From positions 1-64,000 of the forward strand of contig JAUNGI010000007.1 of NCBI GenBank assembly GCA_030524525.1: DNA of 64,000 bases. Reading direction: 5' to 3'. The stretch comes from Lachnospiraceae bacterium (GTDB lineage Bacteria > Bacillota > Clostridia > Lachnospirales > Lachnospiraceae). Below are positions 31,596-41,289 of this stretch, piece by piece. The position numbers were made by a program, and so were the translations under genes. Numbering within the stretch: position 1 is the first letter of the stretch; each line of letters opens with the position of its first letter. The notes beneath the pieces are model-generated. The model was not told where the DNA came from. It saw nothing but the letters and a program-made list of their open reading frames with translations, and made no database searches.

Positions 31596-33230
31596 ATGAA
31601 AAAGACAAAACGCTACGATACGCTGCGCTGGAATCCGCGCTTCCTCGTTTTATGCTGCATCCTGCAATTCGCCTACGGACTGCTTTCCATGGGCTTTGCC
31701 CTCATCATCAATCTGGTCGCCAATACGGCGGCCTCCGCAGAAAGCGTCCGCGAGCTGCTCTCGGTGGGACTGATCGCCGTTCTGTTCGCCCTGCTCTATC
31801 CGTTCAGCCGCCTGCTGGCGGACGACGCGATGCAGACCTACGGGGAGCGGGCGGCGCAGTCCGTGCGGAGCAGGCTGAACCGTTCGATCTTTTCGATGGA
31901 CAGCGCGGAATTCGCAAAAAAAGACACCGGAGAATATCTGAATACCCTGACCGGCGACGTCCTGCTGCTGCGGGATCAGTATTATACGCAGGTCCCGCTC
32001 ATTTTTTCCTATGCCGCCCAGTTTATTTTCTGCGTGGTCTATTCCGTTCTGCTCAATCCGGTGGTGGCGGCGGTCATGATGGTCCTTTCGGTCGTTCAGT
32101 ATTTTGTCCCGATGCTGTTCGGCAAAAAGATCAACCGTCTCACCGTCGTCCAGTCACAGCAAGCGGCGTCCTTTACCTCCAAGGCAAAGGAACTGCTGCT
32201 GGGCTTCTCCGTCGTAAAAAGCTACGGCGGCGAACGGTCCGTCGAGGGCGAATTTGACGAAGCCAATCAGAATATGGCAAACGCCCGGCTGCGCGCCCAG
32301 CTCATGACCCAGCTCATGATGAAAAGCAATCTGCTGATCGCTCTGCTGATGGTTCTGCTGTCGGTGCTGACGGCAGGCTGGTTCGTCGTGAAGGGAAGCA
32401 TGACGCCCGCAACGCTGCTGACCGTTTTTTACATTGCCAACCGTTTTTCGATGCCCGTAATGGATTTTGCGGCGACCTATACGCAGATCAAGGGCAGCCG
32501 CGGCGTTCAGGAACGGCTTGGGGAATTCCTTGCGGCGCATCCGGCGCTTCCGCCCCGGAAGGCGGACGCGGTACGGCAGGGGATCGAGGCGCGGGACCTG
32601 AATTTTTCTTATTCCGAGGACGCCCCCGCCATCCGCAGCTTTTCTTACTTCTTTGAAAAGGGCAAGAAATATCTGCTGCTGGGCGAAAGCGGCTGCGGAA
32701 AATCCACGCTTCTGAAAGTATTGGCGGGGCAATATCCGAGCCGCGGCGTTTATGTGGACGGAAAGCCGCTGGAAAGCCTGCCCTCCGGAAGTCTGGCGGG
32801 CAGGCTTGTGCTGGTGGGCCAGCAGCCCTACGTCTTCCGCCGTTCGGTGGCGGATAATATCGACTTTCTGGGACTCGGCGACCGAAAGCGGGTCGAACAG
32901 GAAATCCGGCGCTGCTGCCTCTCCGACTTTATCGCCTCCCTGCCGCAGGGCGTCGATACGCCGGTGGACGAGGAACAGCGGCAGCTTTCCGGCGGTCAGA
33001 AGGCGCGCATCGGCTTGGCAAGGGCGCTCTACGCCCAGCCCGATATCCTTCTGCTGGACGAGGTGACCAGCGCGCTGGACCCGGAGACCGCCCGGGCGAT
33101 CGAGGAGATGCTCTTGGGGCTGGAGGGCATTACCATCCTCCACATTTCCCACAAGCCGAACCCTGAGCTTACGTCCCGGTACGACGGCGTGCTGACGATG
33201 GAAAACGGACGCTTGCTGTCCGAAGCGTAA
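31596..33230 (+). CDS. ABC exporter, fused membrane and ATPase domains
   Basis: The 544-residue half-transporter has six membrane helices in residues 15-300 (for example FLVLCCILQFAYGLLSMGF and LLIALLMVLLSVLTAGWFV) and a C-terminal ATPase with Walker A LLLGESGCGKSTLLKVL, signature QLSGGQKARIGLARAL, Walker B ILLLDEVTSALDP and an H-loop (HISHK). The start at 31596 follows AAGGAG. It probably pairs with the second half-transporter at 34251 to make a heterodimeric exporter. The iron-box-like operator hints at siderophore or metal-related export, which is only inference. Confidence 0.9.
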   Translation: MKKTKRYDTLRWNPRFLVLCCILQFAYGLLSMGFALIINLVANTAASAESVRELLSVGLIAVLFALLYPFSRLLADDAMQTYGERAAQSVRSRLNRSIFSMDSAEFAKKDTGEYLNTLTGDVLLLRDQYYTQVPLIFSYAAQFIFCVVYSVLLNPVVAAVMMVLSVVQYFVPMLFGKKINRLTVVQSQQAASFTSKAKELLLGFSVVKSYGGERSVEGEFDEANQNMANARLRAQLMTQLMMKSNLLIALLMVLLSVLTAGWFVVKGSMTPATLLTVFYIANRFSMPVMDFAATYTQIKGSRGVQERLGEFLAAHPALPPRKADAVRQGIEARDLNFSYSEDAPAIRSFSYFFEKGKKYLLLGESGCGKSTLLKVLAGQYPSRGVYVDGKPLESLPSGSLAGRLVLVGQQPYVFRRSVADNIDFLGLGDRKRVEQEIRRCCLSDFIASLPQGVDTPVDEEQRQLSGGQKARIGLARALYAQPDILLLDEVTSALDPETARAIEEMLLGLEGITILHISHKPNPELTSRYDGVLTMENGRLLSEA

Positions 33231-33279
33231 AAAGAACTCGTTTTCAACCCTCCGTTGTATTTTCCCAAGTTTCCCTCCA

Positions 33280-33308
33280 TTGTTTTCAACCGAAGTTTTA
33301 TGTATAAT
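33280..33308 (+). promoter_or_regulatory. Promoter before the XRE regulator gene
   Basis: TTGTTT (33280-33285), 17-bp spacer and a perfect TATAAT (33303-33308) precede the XRE gene, so the regulator and second exporter gene can be transcribed apart from the first exporter gene. Confidence 0.6.
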
Positions 33309-33344
33309 ACAACCAACGCAAAAAGAAATCGAGGTACGATAACC

Positions 33345-34250
33345 ATGGAGGGAAAGACGGAAACCACCGTTTTAAGCAGCCGGATCGCCGCCCTGCGGAA
33401 AAACCGGGGACTTACGCAGGAGCAGCTTGGCGCGCTTGTGGGCGTGACCGCGCAGGCGGTCAGCAAATGGGAAAAAGGAGGCGCGCCGGATGTGGAGCTG
33501 CTGCCAAGCTTAGCGGAGCATCTGGGCGTTTCGATCGACACGCTGTTCGGGAGAAGCGAGCAGGAGCTGGAACGCATGCCGGAACGGCTGAGCCGCTGGC
33601 TGAGCGCCCAGCCGCCCGAGAGGCGGGTAAACGCATTGTTTGACCTGCTGTGCGCACTCTTTCCTACCATGCTGGACCCCTTGTCCCCTCTCGACATTTC
33701 CTGCGAAATGCCGGACAACTGCTATTGGAACGATCCACAGCAAAAAGACGGTGAAAAGATCTGGCTGCGCTCCAAACTCGTTTCGGAAGAAGGGCTGGTG
33801 CTTGCCGTCCAATCCAAGAATTTTCCGCTCTATTTGGTACTGCCGGAGCCGCCGAAGGGCTACGAACAGCATCTGGCAGAAAATGATGACTACCGTCGGC
33901 TTTTTGCCGTGCTGAGCAAACCCGGCGCGTTGGAGATTCTGCGCTTTCTGTACGGGAAGAAGCGATGCTTTCACACGCCCGCCGCCGTTGCCAAGCGTCT
34001 GCATCTTTCGACGGAGGAAACGGAGGCGCTCCTCAAAGAAATGGAGGGCTGTCATCTGGTCGAAGGGGAAACGCTGGAGATCGTGGAAGGGACGTTGTCC
34101 GCCTATATTCTCCATGACACAAGTGCGCTCGTACCGTTTCTCTACTTCGCCCGATGGTTTATGGAGCAAAAGGAAGCATGGCTCTACGGCTGGGACACCC
34201 GCAAGCGTCCGATCCTGTTGGCAGAAAACGCAGAGGAGGCGGGGAAATAA
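33345..34250 (+). CDS. XRE-family regulator with winged-helix C-terminal part
   Basis: The 301-residue protein has an XRE helix-turn-helix at residues 10-65 (SRIAALRKNRGLTQEQLGAL, then VTAQAVSKWEKGGAPD). Its C-terminal half contains ALEILRFLYGKKRCFHTPAA and KRLHLSTEETEALLKEMEGC, which looks like an ArsR-type winged helix. Two DNA-binding domains in one chain, placed between two half-transporter genes, suggest it controls this exporter. The start follows GAGG; its stop codon touches the ATG of the next gene. Confidence 0.83.
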   Translation: MEGKTETTVLSSRIAALRKNRGLTQEQLGALVGVTAQAVSKWEKGGAPDVELLPSLAEHLGVSIDTLFGRSEQELERMPERLSRWLSAQPPERRVNALFDLLCALFPTMLDPLSPLDISCEMPDNCYWNDPQQKDGEKIWLRSKLVSEEGLVLAVQSKNFPLYLVLPEPPKGYEQHLAENDDYRRLFAVLSKPGALEILRFLYGKKRCFHTPAAVAKRLHLSTEETEALLKEMEGCHLVEGETLEIVEGTLSAYILHDTSALVPFLYFARWFMEQKEAWLYGWDTRKRPILLAENAEEAGK

Positions 34251-35963
34251 ATGGCGGCAAACAAGACAAACATCAAACCCTACGTCCATGCATTTTATAA
34301 GGGTGGTCGTCTGCGCTTCGCCGCCGTCCTGCTGCTGACCGTTCTGAGCGCGCTTCCAAATCTGATCGTTTCGTGGCTCCTTGGCGAAATTCTCGACATT
34401 ATCGCCGCCTCGAACCTGCACCGGCTGCTCCGTCTGCTCTCTCTGCTGCCGTTTCTGTTTCTTTTGATCGTCCTGCTGAATGTTCTGCTGTACCGCACAA
34501 AAAGCCGCTTTATCCATGGCGCGATGAGGCGCTATAAATCGACCGCCTTCTCCCGCATTTCCGAAAAGAGCATCAGCGCCTTTTCCACGGAAAATACCGG
34601 CCGCTATCTTTCGGTTTTGAGCAACGACCTTTCCGCCATTGAGGAAAACTATTTGAATCGCTCGTTTTTGCTGATCTTCGACTGCGTTTCCTTTGTCGGA
34701 GCACTGACCATGATGTTCTGGTGCAGCTGGGAGCTGGCAGCGGCGGCGCTTTTCCTGAGCGCTCTGCCGATCGCCGTTTCGCTCTGCATGGGCGGCGAGC
34801 TGACGCGGCGGGAGCAGGCGGTCAGCAACCGAAACGAAAGCTATATGTCAACGCTCAAGGATCTGCTCCAAGGCTTCTCGGTCATCAAAAGCTTTCAGGC
34901 GGAGGCGCAGGCGAAGCAGCTGTATGAAAGCGCCAACGCTGCCGCAGAAAAGGCAAAGGATCGCCGCCGCTTTTGGGACGGTCTTATGGTCACGGTCTCC
35001 GGAGGCTGCGGCATGATCTTCCAGTTCGGCATTTTCTTTTTGGGGGCCTTTCTTGCCATTCGGGGACGGATCACCGCAGGAACGGTGCTCATCATCGTCA
35101 ACCTGTGCAATTTTATTCTGTCGCCCATCGAGCATGTGCCGCAATACTGGGCAGGACGGAGGGCAGCCGAAGGACTGATCGAAAAGCTGGCGGACGCCGC
35201 CTCCTCCCATACCGCCGCTTCGGGCGTCGCCATCCCGCCAACGCTCACGGAAGCGATCGCCCTCGAGCGGGTCTCCTTTGGCTACGAACCGGAAAAGCCG
35301 GTGCTCAAGGACCTCTCCCTGCGCTTTGAAGCCGGCAAGAAATATGCGGTCGTCGGAGGCTCCGGCTCCGGTAAGTCCACGCTTTTGCATTTGCTGATGG
35401 GCGCGCATGCCGACTACACGGGTTCCGTCACCATCGACGGGCGGGAGCTGAAAACGATCGATACCGACAGTCTATACAACGTTATGAGCCTGATTGGACA
35501 GAGCGTATTTCTCTTTGACAGTACAATTGCGAACAATATCACAATGTTCCGTGAATTTCCGAAGGAACAACTCGACGACGCCGTCCGACGTTCGGGCCTG
35601 ACGCAGCTGCTTGCGGAAAGAGGCGGCGAATACCGCTGCGGAGAAAACGGAGCCGGACTTTCCGGCGGCGAGCGCCAGCGCATATCCATCGCCCGCTGTC
35701 TGCTGCGGGGCACTCCGGTGCTTCTCCTCGACGAGGCCACCGCGGCGCTCGACAACCAAACCGCCTATGCCGTCACCGACTCCATCCTGCATTTGAACGG
35801 TCTGACCCGCATCGTCGTCACGCACAGGCTGGAACGCGGGCTAATGAAGCAATACGACGAAATCGTCGTCCTGCGCGACGGCAGCGTTTTGGAACGGGGC
35901 AGCTTTGACGCGCTGATGGCGCAGAAGGGCTATTTCTATTCCCTGTTTACGCTTTCAGCGTAA
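34251..35963 (+). CDS. ABC exporter, fused membrane and ATPase domains
   Basis: The 570-residue protein has six membrane segments in the first 300 residues and a C-terminal ATPase with Walker [18 protein letters not shown], signature [16 protein letters not shown], Walker [13 protein letters not shown] and an H-loop (VTHRLE). The ATG follows the XRE stop codon directly, with a GGAGG site inside the XRE gene, so translation is coupled. It probably forms a heterodimer with the product of 31596-33230. The 3' end overlaps the convergent exonuclease gene by 17 bases. Confidence 0.9.
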   Translation: MAANKTNIKPYVHAFYKGGRLRFAAVLLLTVLSALPNLIVSWLLGEILDIIAASNLHRLLRLLSLLPFLFLLIVLLNVLLYRTKSRFIHGAMRRYKSTAFSRISEKSISAFSTENTGRYLSVLSNDLSAIEENYLNRSFLLIFDCVSFVGALTMMFWCSWELAAAALFLSALPIAVSLCMGGELTRREQAVSNRNESYMSTLKDLLQGFSVIKSFQAEAQAKQLYESANAAAEKAKDRRRFWDGLMVTVSGGCGMIFQFGIFFLGAFLAIRGRITAGTVLIIVNLCNFILSPIEHVPQYWAGRRAAEGLIEKLADAASSHTAASGVAIPPTLTEAIALERVSFGYEPEKPVLKDLSLRFEAGKKYAVVGGSGSGKSTLLHLLMGAHADYTGSVTIDGRELKTIDTDSLYNVMSLIGQSVFLFDSTIANNITMFREFPKEQLDDAVRRSGLTQLLAERGGEYRCGENGAGLSGGERQRISIARCLLRGTPVLLLDEATAALDNQTAYAVTDSILHLNGLTRIVVTHRLERGLMKQYDEIVVLRDGSVLERGSFDALMAQKGYFYSLFTLSA

Positions 35964-36702
35964 GCTCTACCGGGCAATGATCCGAGCCGAGAACCTGCGT
36001 ATGGATCTTCGCGTCCTCCAGACGCTCTTTCAGCGTTTCCGATACGACAAAGTAGTCGATCCGCCACCCTGCGTTCTTGGCTCTTGCCTGAAACATGTAC
36101 GACCACCACGAATAGACCCCCTCCAGCTCCGGATAGAAATACCGGAAGGTGTCGATAAAGCCGCTTTCCAACACCCGCGTAAAGCAGGCGCGCTCCTCGT
36201 CGGTAAAGCCCGCGTTCCTTCGGTTGGTCTTCGGATTTTTCAGGTCGATCTCCCGGTGCGCCACGTTCAGATCTCCGCAGAAAATGACCGGCTTTTTCTC
36301 CGCCAGCCCCTTTACATAATTCAGAAAATCCGCTTCCCACTCCATGCGGTAATCGAGCCGAGCCAGCTCGCGCTGGGAATTGGGCGTATAGACCGTTACG
36401 ACCCAGAACTCCTCAAATTCCGCGGTAATGACCCGCCCCTCCCGGTCGTGCTTTTCCGCGCCGATCCCGTAGGTCACGCGCAGCGGCTCCTTTTTGGAGA
36501 ACAGCGCGGTGCCGGAATAGCCCTTCTTTTCGGCGTAATTCCAATACTGATAATATCCCGGCAGCTCCAAGTCGTGCTGCCCCTCCTGCAGCTTTGTCTC
36601 CTGCAAACAGAAAACGTCCGCGTCGGCTTCCCGGAAAAAATCCAGAAAGCCCTTCTGCATACAGGCTCTTAAGCCGTTTACGTTCCATGATATAAGTTTC
36701 AT
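35947..36702 (-). CDS. xth: Exodeoxyribonuclease III (AP endonuclease)
   Basis: The protein (251 residues from the ATG at 36702, after AGGAG) shows the exonuclease III family from end to end: [13 protein letters not shown] with the N of the active site, [11 protein letters not shown] (metal-binding E), [17 protein letters not shown] with D and [10 protein letters not shown] and the final GSDHCPVEL with the catalytic D and H. It cuts DNA at abasic sites and trims 3' ends in base excision repair. A copy of repeat R1 and the glgD terminator lie upstream. Confidence 0.95.
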   Translation of the reverse strand: MKLISWNVNGLRACMQKGFLDFFREADADVFCLQETKLQEGQHDLELPGYYQYWNYAEKKGYSGTALFSKKEPLRVTYGIGAEKHDREGRVITAEFEEFWVVTVYTPNSQRELARLDYRMEWEADFLNYVKGLAEKKPVIFCGDLNVAHREIDLKNPKTNRRNAGFTDEERACFTRVLESGFIDTFRYFYPELEGVYSWWSYMFQARAKNAGWRIDYFVVSETLKERLEDAKIHTQVLGSDHCPVELTLKA

Positions 36703-36738
36703 ATAAACTCCTATTCCGAGCAAATTAACGCGGCATCC

Positions 36739-36815
36739 GTGCGATCCCCGCGGAGCGTTTTTTGTTTCATAGGACGCCCCTTCGTAATGAAAGCTCTTTC
36801 CTATGAAACAAAAAA
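36739..36815. repeat. Repeat family R1, copy 3
   Basis: GTGCGATCCCCGCGGAGCG, a T-run and the stem GTTTCATAGGA ... TCCTATGAAAC with an A-run match copy 2 at 10558-10618, with a longer loop (about 24 bases). The shared leader is identical to copy 1. Confidence 0.75.
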
Positions 36816-36848
36816 CCCCCGGCAGCACATTTCAGCCGCCGGGGGAAA
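36809..36848 (-). terminator. Terminator of the glgC-glgD operon
   Basis: CCCCCGGC and GCCGGGGG pair on the minus strand with a 14-base loop and run into a U-run, about 35 bases after the glgD stop codon. Confidence 0.82.
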
Positions 36849-36883
36849 AAACAAAAAGGGGTTCGTTGTCAGCGCTTCACAGC

Positions 36884-38005
36884 TTACATACTATACCGTT
36901 CCGACCGCTCATCCACAATGCGGATCTTGCCCTCCTCGCCGACCAGCGTCTGACCGGACTGGATGGTGTCGCGGCTCTCCACGATACAGTTCTCGATGTA
37001 GGTATTGTCGCCGATATGAACGTCGTTCAGGATGATCGAGTTCTTGATCGTAACGTTGTTGCCCACATAAACCTTCTTGAAAATGATCGAATTTTCAACC
37101 GTTCCGTTGACAATGCTGCCGCTGGAAATCAGGCTGTTCTTGATCACGGCGTTCGGGTTGTACTTTGCGGGCGGAAGATCGTCCACCTTGGAGTACACGT
37201 CCGGATACTGCTTAAAGAAGTAGTCCCGCACCTCGCGCTTCAAGAAGTCCATATTGGTACGATAGTAAGCCTCCGTGGAAGAAATGTTGCTCCAGTAGCC
37301 CTCCATCTCATACGCATATATGTTCTTCGTGTCTTTATAACGGATCAGGATGCCGTGAACAAAATCATAGTTGTTGTCCGCGATGCATTTTTCCAGAAGC
37401 TCGATCAGCAGACGGCGGCGGATCACGTAAATGCCGGTGGAAACCATCCGGGTCTCGGCGCTCAGCGGCTTTTCCTCAAACTCCGTAATGCGTCCGTCTT
37501 CATCCGTGGTCACCAGACCAAACCGGCTGATATCCTCGTTTTCGGGAAGCTGGGTCGTAACGACCGTAATATCCGCCTGCTTTTCAATATGCTCGTTGAT
37601 GACCTGATTGTAGTCGAGCTTGTAAATGCCGTCGCCCGAGGCGATCACAACATAGGGCTCGTGGCTCTGCTTCAGGAAATCAATATTCTGGTAGATCGCA
37701 TCGGCGGTTCCCCGGTACCAGAAGCCGTTCTCTTGGGTAATGGTCGGCGCAAAAACATAAAGTCCGCCCTGCTTCCGTCCGAAATCCCACCACTTGGAGG
37801 AATTCAGATGCTCATGCAGCGAACGGGAGTTGTACTGCGTCAGCACCGCCACCTTTTGAATGTGGGAATTGGTCATGTTCGAAAGCACAAAGTCAATGCT
37901 CCGGTAGCTTCCGGCAACCGGCATGGCCGCAATGGCTCTGCGGCTGCTCAGCTCCTGCATGCGATTGGAGTTGCCTCCTGCGAGTATAATTCCGATTGCT
38001 TTCAT
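36884..38005 (-). CDS. glgD: Glucose-1-phosphate adenylyltransferase, GlgD subunit
   Basis: The 373-residue protein has the ADP-glucose pyrophosphorylase fold: [20 protein letters not shown] at the N-terminus, a nucleotidyltransferase domain, and a C-terminal left-handed beta-helix. The pyrophosphate loop lacks the usual GGxGxRL arginine pattern (GGNSNRMQ), as in GlgD, which acts as a regulatory subunit that activates GlgC. Its ATG overlaps the glgC stop codon (ATGA). The GlgC/GlgD pair makes ADP-glucose for glycogen. Confidence 0.93.
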   Translation of the reverse strand: MKAIGIILAGGNSNRMQELSSRRAIAAMPVAGSYRSIDFVLSNMTNSHIQKVAVLTQYNSRSLHEHLNSSKWWDFGRKQGGLYVFAPTITQENGFWYRGTADAIYQNIDFLKQSHEPYVVIASGDGIYKLDYNQVINEHIEKQADITVVTTQLPENEDISRFGLVTTDEDGRITEFEEKPLSAETRMVSTGIYVIRRRLLIELLEKCIADNNYDFVHGILIRYKDTKNIYAYEMEGYWSNISSTEAYYRTNMDFLKREVRDYFFKQYPDVYSKVDDLPPAKYNPNAVIKNSLISSGSIVNGTVENSIIFKKVYVGNNVTIKNSIILNDVHIGDNTYIENCIVESRDTIQSGQTLVGEEGKIRIVDERSERYSM

Positions 38006-39276
38006 TGTGCGCCACCTGCCTTCACCAAACTTTCACCGCTGTCCAGAACGCCGTTGATATAATCGTCTTCACAGGTTCCGCCGGAAATCACGGTATTCTT
38101 TCCGATCTTCACGCCGTCCGGAATGACGGAATCCTCCGCAACGGTCACAAGGCCGTCCGCGTAAATATGCGGCTTCCAAGTGTTCGGCTTCTCCTCGCCC
38201 ACGCCGATCTGACAGTGGTTTCCGATGACCACGTTTTCCGCCACGATGGCTTTTTCAATGTAGGTTCCCTTGCCGATGATCGTGCCCTTCATAATGATCG
38301 AATCGCGGACCACCGCCCCCTCCTCGATCACCACGTCGGCGCCCACGACGGAATTGTGCAGCTCGCCGTAGACCTCGGTGCCCTCGCCGATGATGGCGCG
38401 GTTGATTACCGCATTGTCCGCGATATACTGCGGACGGATCACGTCGCTCTTTGTGTAGATCTTCCAGTATTCGTCGTACAGATCGAAAACCGGAACGATG
38501 TCGATCAGCTCCATGTTGGCAGCCCAGTAAGAGCCCAGCGTTCCCACGTCCTTCCAGTAACCGTTGAACTCATAGGCAAATACCCGGTCCCCGCGGTTAT
38601 GGCAGTACGGAATAATATGCTTTCCGAAATCGCAGCCCTCCTGCTCGGACAGGGTGATCAGCGCCTCCTTCAGCACCTTCCAGGTAAAGATGTAAATGCC
38701 CATGGACGCCAGATTGCTTCTCGGATTCTTGGGCTTTTCCTCAAATTCGCGGATGCGCATGTCGTCGTCGGTAATCACCACGCCGAAGCGGCTCGCCTCC
38801 TCCCAAGGCACCGGAATCGTCGCGAGGGTAATGTCGGCATTGTTCTTCTTATGGAAATCCAGCATCTCCTCGTAATTCATCTTGTAGATATGATCGCCGC
38901 CAAGTACGAGCACATACTCCGGATTATAGGTTTCCATGAACTTCAGGTTCTGATAGATCGCATTTGCCGTACCGGTATACCACTCCGCATTCGTACTTTT
39001 TTCATAAGGAGGAAGGATCGACACCCCGCCGATGTTTCGATCCAAGTCCCACGGAATGCCGATCCCGATATGGGTATTCAGCCGCAAGGGCTGGTACTGG
39101 GTCAATACGCCCACCGTATCAACGCCGGAATTGATACAATTACTCAGGGGAAAATCAATGATGCGGTATTTTCCGCCAAATCCTACGGCCGGTTTTGCTA
39201 CGCTGGAGGTCAGGACACCGAGGCGGGAACCTTGTCCCCCTGCAAGCAGCATAGCAATCATTTCTTTCTTAATCAC
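38002..39276 (-). CDS. glgC: Glucose-1-phosphate adenylyltransferase, catalytic subunit GlgC
   Basis: The protein (424 residues) has the catalytic loop [31 protein letters not shown], the glucose-1-phosphate site EEKPKNP and a beta-helix C-terminal domain. It makes ADP-glucose from glucose-1-phosphate and ATP, the first committed step of glycogen synthesis. The family begins (M)[13 protein letters not shown], so a GTG at 39276, placed behind GAGGTGG, is the likely start; an ATG 45 bases upstream would add residues that do not fit. It is the first gene of the glgC-glgD operon. Confidence 0.94.
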   Translation of the reverse strand: MIKKEMIAMLLAGGQGSRLGVLTSSVAKPAVGFGGKYRIIDFPLSNCINSGVDTVGVLTQYQPLRLNTHIGIGIPWDLDRNIGGVSILPPYEKSTNAEWYTGTANAIYQNLKFMETYNPEYVLVLGGDHIYKMNYEEMLDFHKKNNADITLATIPVPWEEASRFGVVITDDDMRIREFEEKPKNPRSNLASMGIYIFTWKVLKEALITLSEQEGCDFGKHIIPYCHNRGDRVFAYEFNGYWKDVGTLGSYWAANMELIDIVPVFDLYDEYWKIYTKSDVIRPQYIADNAVINRAIIGEGTEVYGELHNSVVGADVVIEEGAVVRDSIIMKGTIIGKGTYIEKAIVAENVVIGNHCQIGVGEEKPNTWKPHIYADGLVTVAEDSVIPDGVKIGKNTVISGGTCEDDYINGVLDSGESLVKAGGAQ

Positions 39277-39602
39277 GCAACCACCTCGATTACAGTTTTT
39301 AATGAGACAAGTATAGCACACCTTTCGGGAAAAGTGAATAAAATTGATAAAAATAATTCGTTTTTTTGTGCGCTTTTATGCACAATCTACAAAATGGAGC
39401 ACCTTACGTCAAGAAACTCCATTTTTTCGGGTTTTGTGTCAACAGAAAAAGAAAAAAGTTCGGTAATCTACGATTGTTTTTTCGAGAAAAAATGATATGA
39501 TTACTATTAAAGTCCCGGATCACGTCCGTGGGACAAAGCCTGCATGCGCAGACCGAGCGATCCGTTTGCAGAAGCGGCGCCTTGTATATTATGGAGGAAA
39601 CT
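39277..39602. promoter_or_regulatory. Divergent promoter region between glgC and murC
   Basis: This AT-rich stretch holds a minus-strand promoter for glgC (TTCACT 39333-39338, 17 bp, TATACT 39310-39315) and a second possible one further up (TTGACG 39407-39412, 17 bp, TAGATT 39384-39389). For murC, TTGTTT (39475-39480) with TATGAT about 16 bp later is a candidate. An AAAATGGAG/CTCCATTTT hairpin at 39391-39427 lies between them and could stop the longer glgC transcript. Confidence 0.5.
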
Positions 39603-41000
39603 ATGACAACGATCGACCTGAATCAACCTATACATATCCACTTTATCGGAATCGGAGGCATCAGCATGAGCGGGCTGGCGGAGCTTCTGCACAGCAAGGG
39701 CTTTGTCGTTTCCGGCTCCGACCGGGCGCGCTCCCCGATCACCGAGCGTCTGGAGGCGGACGGCATCCGCGTCTGTTACGGACAGCGCGCGTCCAATCTG
39801 ACCGACGACATCGACCTTGCGGTATATACCGCCGCCGTGCATCCGGATAATCCGGAATACGCCGCCTGCGTGGAAAAGGGAATCCCCCTGATGGACCGGG
39901 CGGAGCTGCTCGGACAGATCTCCCACGCCTTCCCGATCGCGATCGGCGTGTCCGGAACGCACGGAAAGACGACCACCACCTCGATGATCGCGCTGATGCT
40001 GCTGGAAGCCGGCATGGACCCGACGATCTCCCTCGGCGGTATGCTGGACGCGATCGGCGGGAACCTGCGCATCGGCCGTTCGGACAATTTCCTGTTCGAA
40101 GCGTGCGAATACACGAACAGCTTCCTTAAATTCTATCCGAGCGACGAGGTGATCCTGAATATCGACAAGGACCATTTGGATTTCTTCAAGGACTTGGACG
40201 ATATCCGGCACTCCTTCCGGCTCTATGCCCAGCGGCTGCCCGAAAACGGCTGCCTCATCATCAACGGACAGATCCCAAGGCTTGCGGAGATCATCGAGGG
40301 GCTGCCCTGCGAGATCGTCACCTACGGAATGCTTGCGGAGGACGACCCGGACGACCGCTACCGTTTTGCCGCCCGGAACGTGACCTACGACGAGCTGGGC
40401 TGCCCTTCCTATGACCTGTACATCGACGGAGCTCCCTCCGGACGCATCCGACTTTCGGTCGTCGGCGAGCACAACGCAGCCAACTCGCTGGCTGCGATCG
40501 CCGAGGGCACCCGCCGTCGGATCCCCCTCTCCGTCATGCAGACGGCGCTGCTGCACTACACGGGAACCGAACGGCGCTTTGAAAAGAAGGGAACCGTGGG
40601 CGGCGTCACGATCGTGGACGACTACGCGCACCATCCGACCGAGATCAAGGCGACGCTGACGGCGGCGAAGGCATATCCGCACAAGACGCTCTGGTGCGTA
40701 TTTCAGCCCCACACCTACACCCGCACCAAGCTGCTGCGCGCCGAATTCGCGGAAGCGCTTTGCGCCGCCGACAAGATCGTTCTGGCGGACATCTTCGCCG
40801 CCCGCGAGGTCAACACCGGGGAGATCTCCAGCAGAGATCTGTGCGAGGATCTGAAAAAATTAGGGAAAGATGCCTATTATTTTCCTTCCTTCGATGAAAT
40901 TGAAAATTTCCTGCTAAAAAATTGTGTCAACGGCGACCTGTTGATAACCATGGGGGCGGGAGACATTGCAAAAGTGGGCGATTTCCTGCTTGGGAAATAA
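39603..41000 (+). CDS. murC: UDP-N-acetylmuramate--L-alanine ligase
   Basis: The 465-residue enzyme has the dinucleotide-like IHFIGIGGISMSGLAELL start, the ATP loop GVSGTHGKTTTTSM at about residues 117-130, the EACEY and NIDKDHLD motifs, VVGEHNAANSLAA and DDYAHHPTEI, all in MurC order. It adds L-alanine to UDP-MurNAc in the cytoplasm. The ATG at 39603 follows GGAGGAAACT; an ATG 12 bases upstream overlaps that site. It stands alone, ending in a terminator made partly of DnaA-box-like sequence. Confidence 0.96.
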   Translation: MTTIDLNQPIHIHFIGIGGISMSGLAELLHSKGFVVSGSDRARSPITERLEADGIRVCYGQRASNLTDDIDLAVYTAAVHPDNPEYAACVEKGIPLMDRAELLGQISHAFPIAIGVSGTHGKTTTTSMIALMLLEAGMDPTISLGGMLDAIGGNLRIGRSDNFLFEACEYTNSFLKFYPSDEVILNIDKDHLDFFKDLDDIRHSFRLYAQRLPENGCLIINGQIPRLAEIIEGLPCEIVTYGMLAEDDPDDRYRFAARNVTYDELGCPSYDLYIDGAPSGRIRLSVVGEHNAANSLAAIAEGTRRRIPLSVMQTALLHYTGTERRFEKKGTVGGVTIVDDYAHHPTEIKATLTAAKAYPHKTLWCVFQPHTYTRTKLLRAEFAEALCAADKIVLADIFAAREVNTGEISSRDLCEDLKKLGKDAYYFPSFDEIENFLLKNCVNGDLLITMGAGDIAKVGDFLLGK

Positions 41001-41001
41001 G

Positions 41002-41183
41002 TTATCCACAATATCCACAGTCAGGATGGGGATTTCCTGCTGTGGATATTTTTTTTCTGTTTTTTCCCCGCCGGCAACCGTCCGGCGCGCCGCAAAGCCC
41101 CCGTCCCACGGGCTTTCGGCAAAAGGCAAGAAAATGCAACATTTTTCGCCCGCCGTTTATCCACAATTTCCACCTTATCCACA
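41002..41183. other. DnaA-box cluster upstream of the dnaD-like/dnaC genes
   Basis: Three perfect TTATCCACA boxes (41002-41010, 41157-41165, 41175-41183) and two ATATCCACA near-matches in opposite orientations (41011-41019 and 41041-41049) occur within 182 bases. The stretch after them is T-rich. The density is far above chance and the next genes are a primosome protein and a helicase loader, so DnaA may regulate this promoter or the site may be part of an origin. Confidence 0.72.
41010..41057 (+). terminator. murC terminator
   Basis: AATATCCACAG and CTGTGGATATT form a perfect 11-bp stem, with an inner AGGA/TCCT pairing, ending in a T-run ten bases after the murC stop codon. Confidence 0.82.
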
Positions 41184-41220
41184 GCTCCTTTCTACCCGTT
41201 TCGTACCTCTTTTTTGGCTA

Positions 41221-41249
41221 TTTACTTTTGATTTTTCTTAGTCTATAAT
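41221..41249 (+). promoter_or_regulatory. Promoter of the dnaD-like/dnaC/prs operon
   Basis: TTTACT (41221-41226), 17-bp spacer and a perfect TATAAT (41244-41249) lie 40 bases downstream of the last DnaA box and 41 bases upstream of the start codon used here. Confidence 0.65.
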
Positions 41250-41289
41250 GTGGTTCGCACCGAAGATAACCAAAGGGGGAAAAGCTGAT

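Noticed and set aside
38002..39321. ATG start at 39321 for glgC
   Set aside because: It adds a cysteine-rich stretch foreign to GlgC, whereas the GTG at 39276 has a good ribosome binding site and fits the family start.
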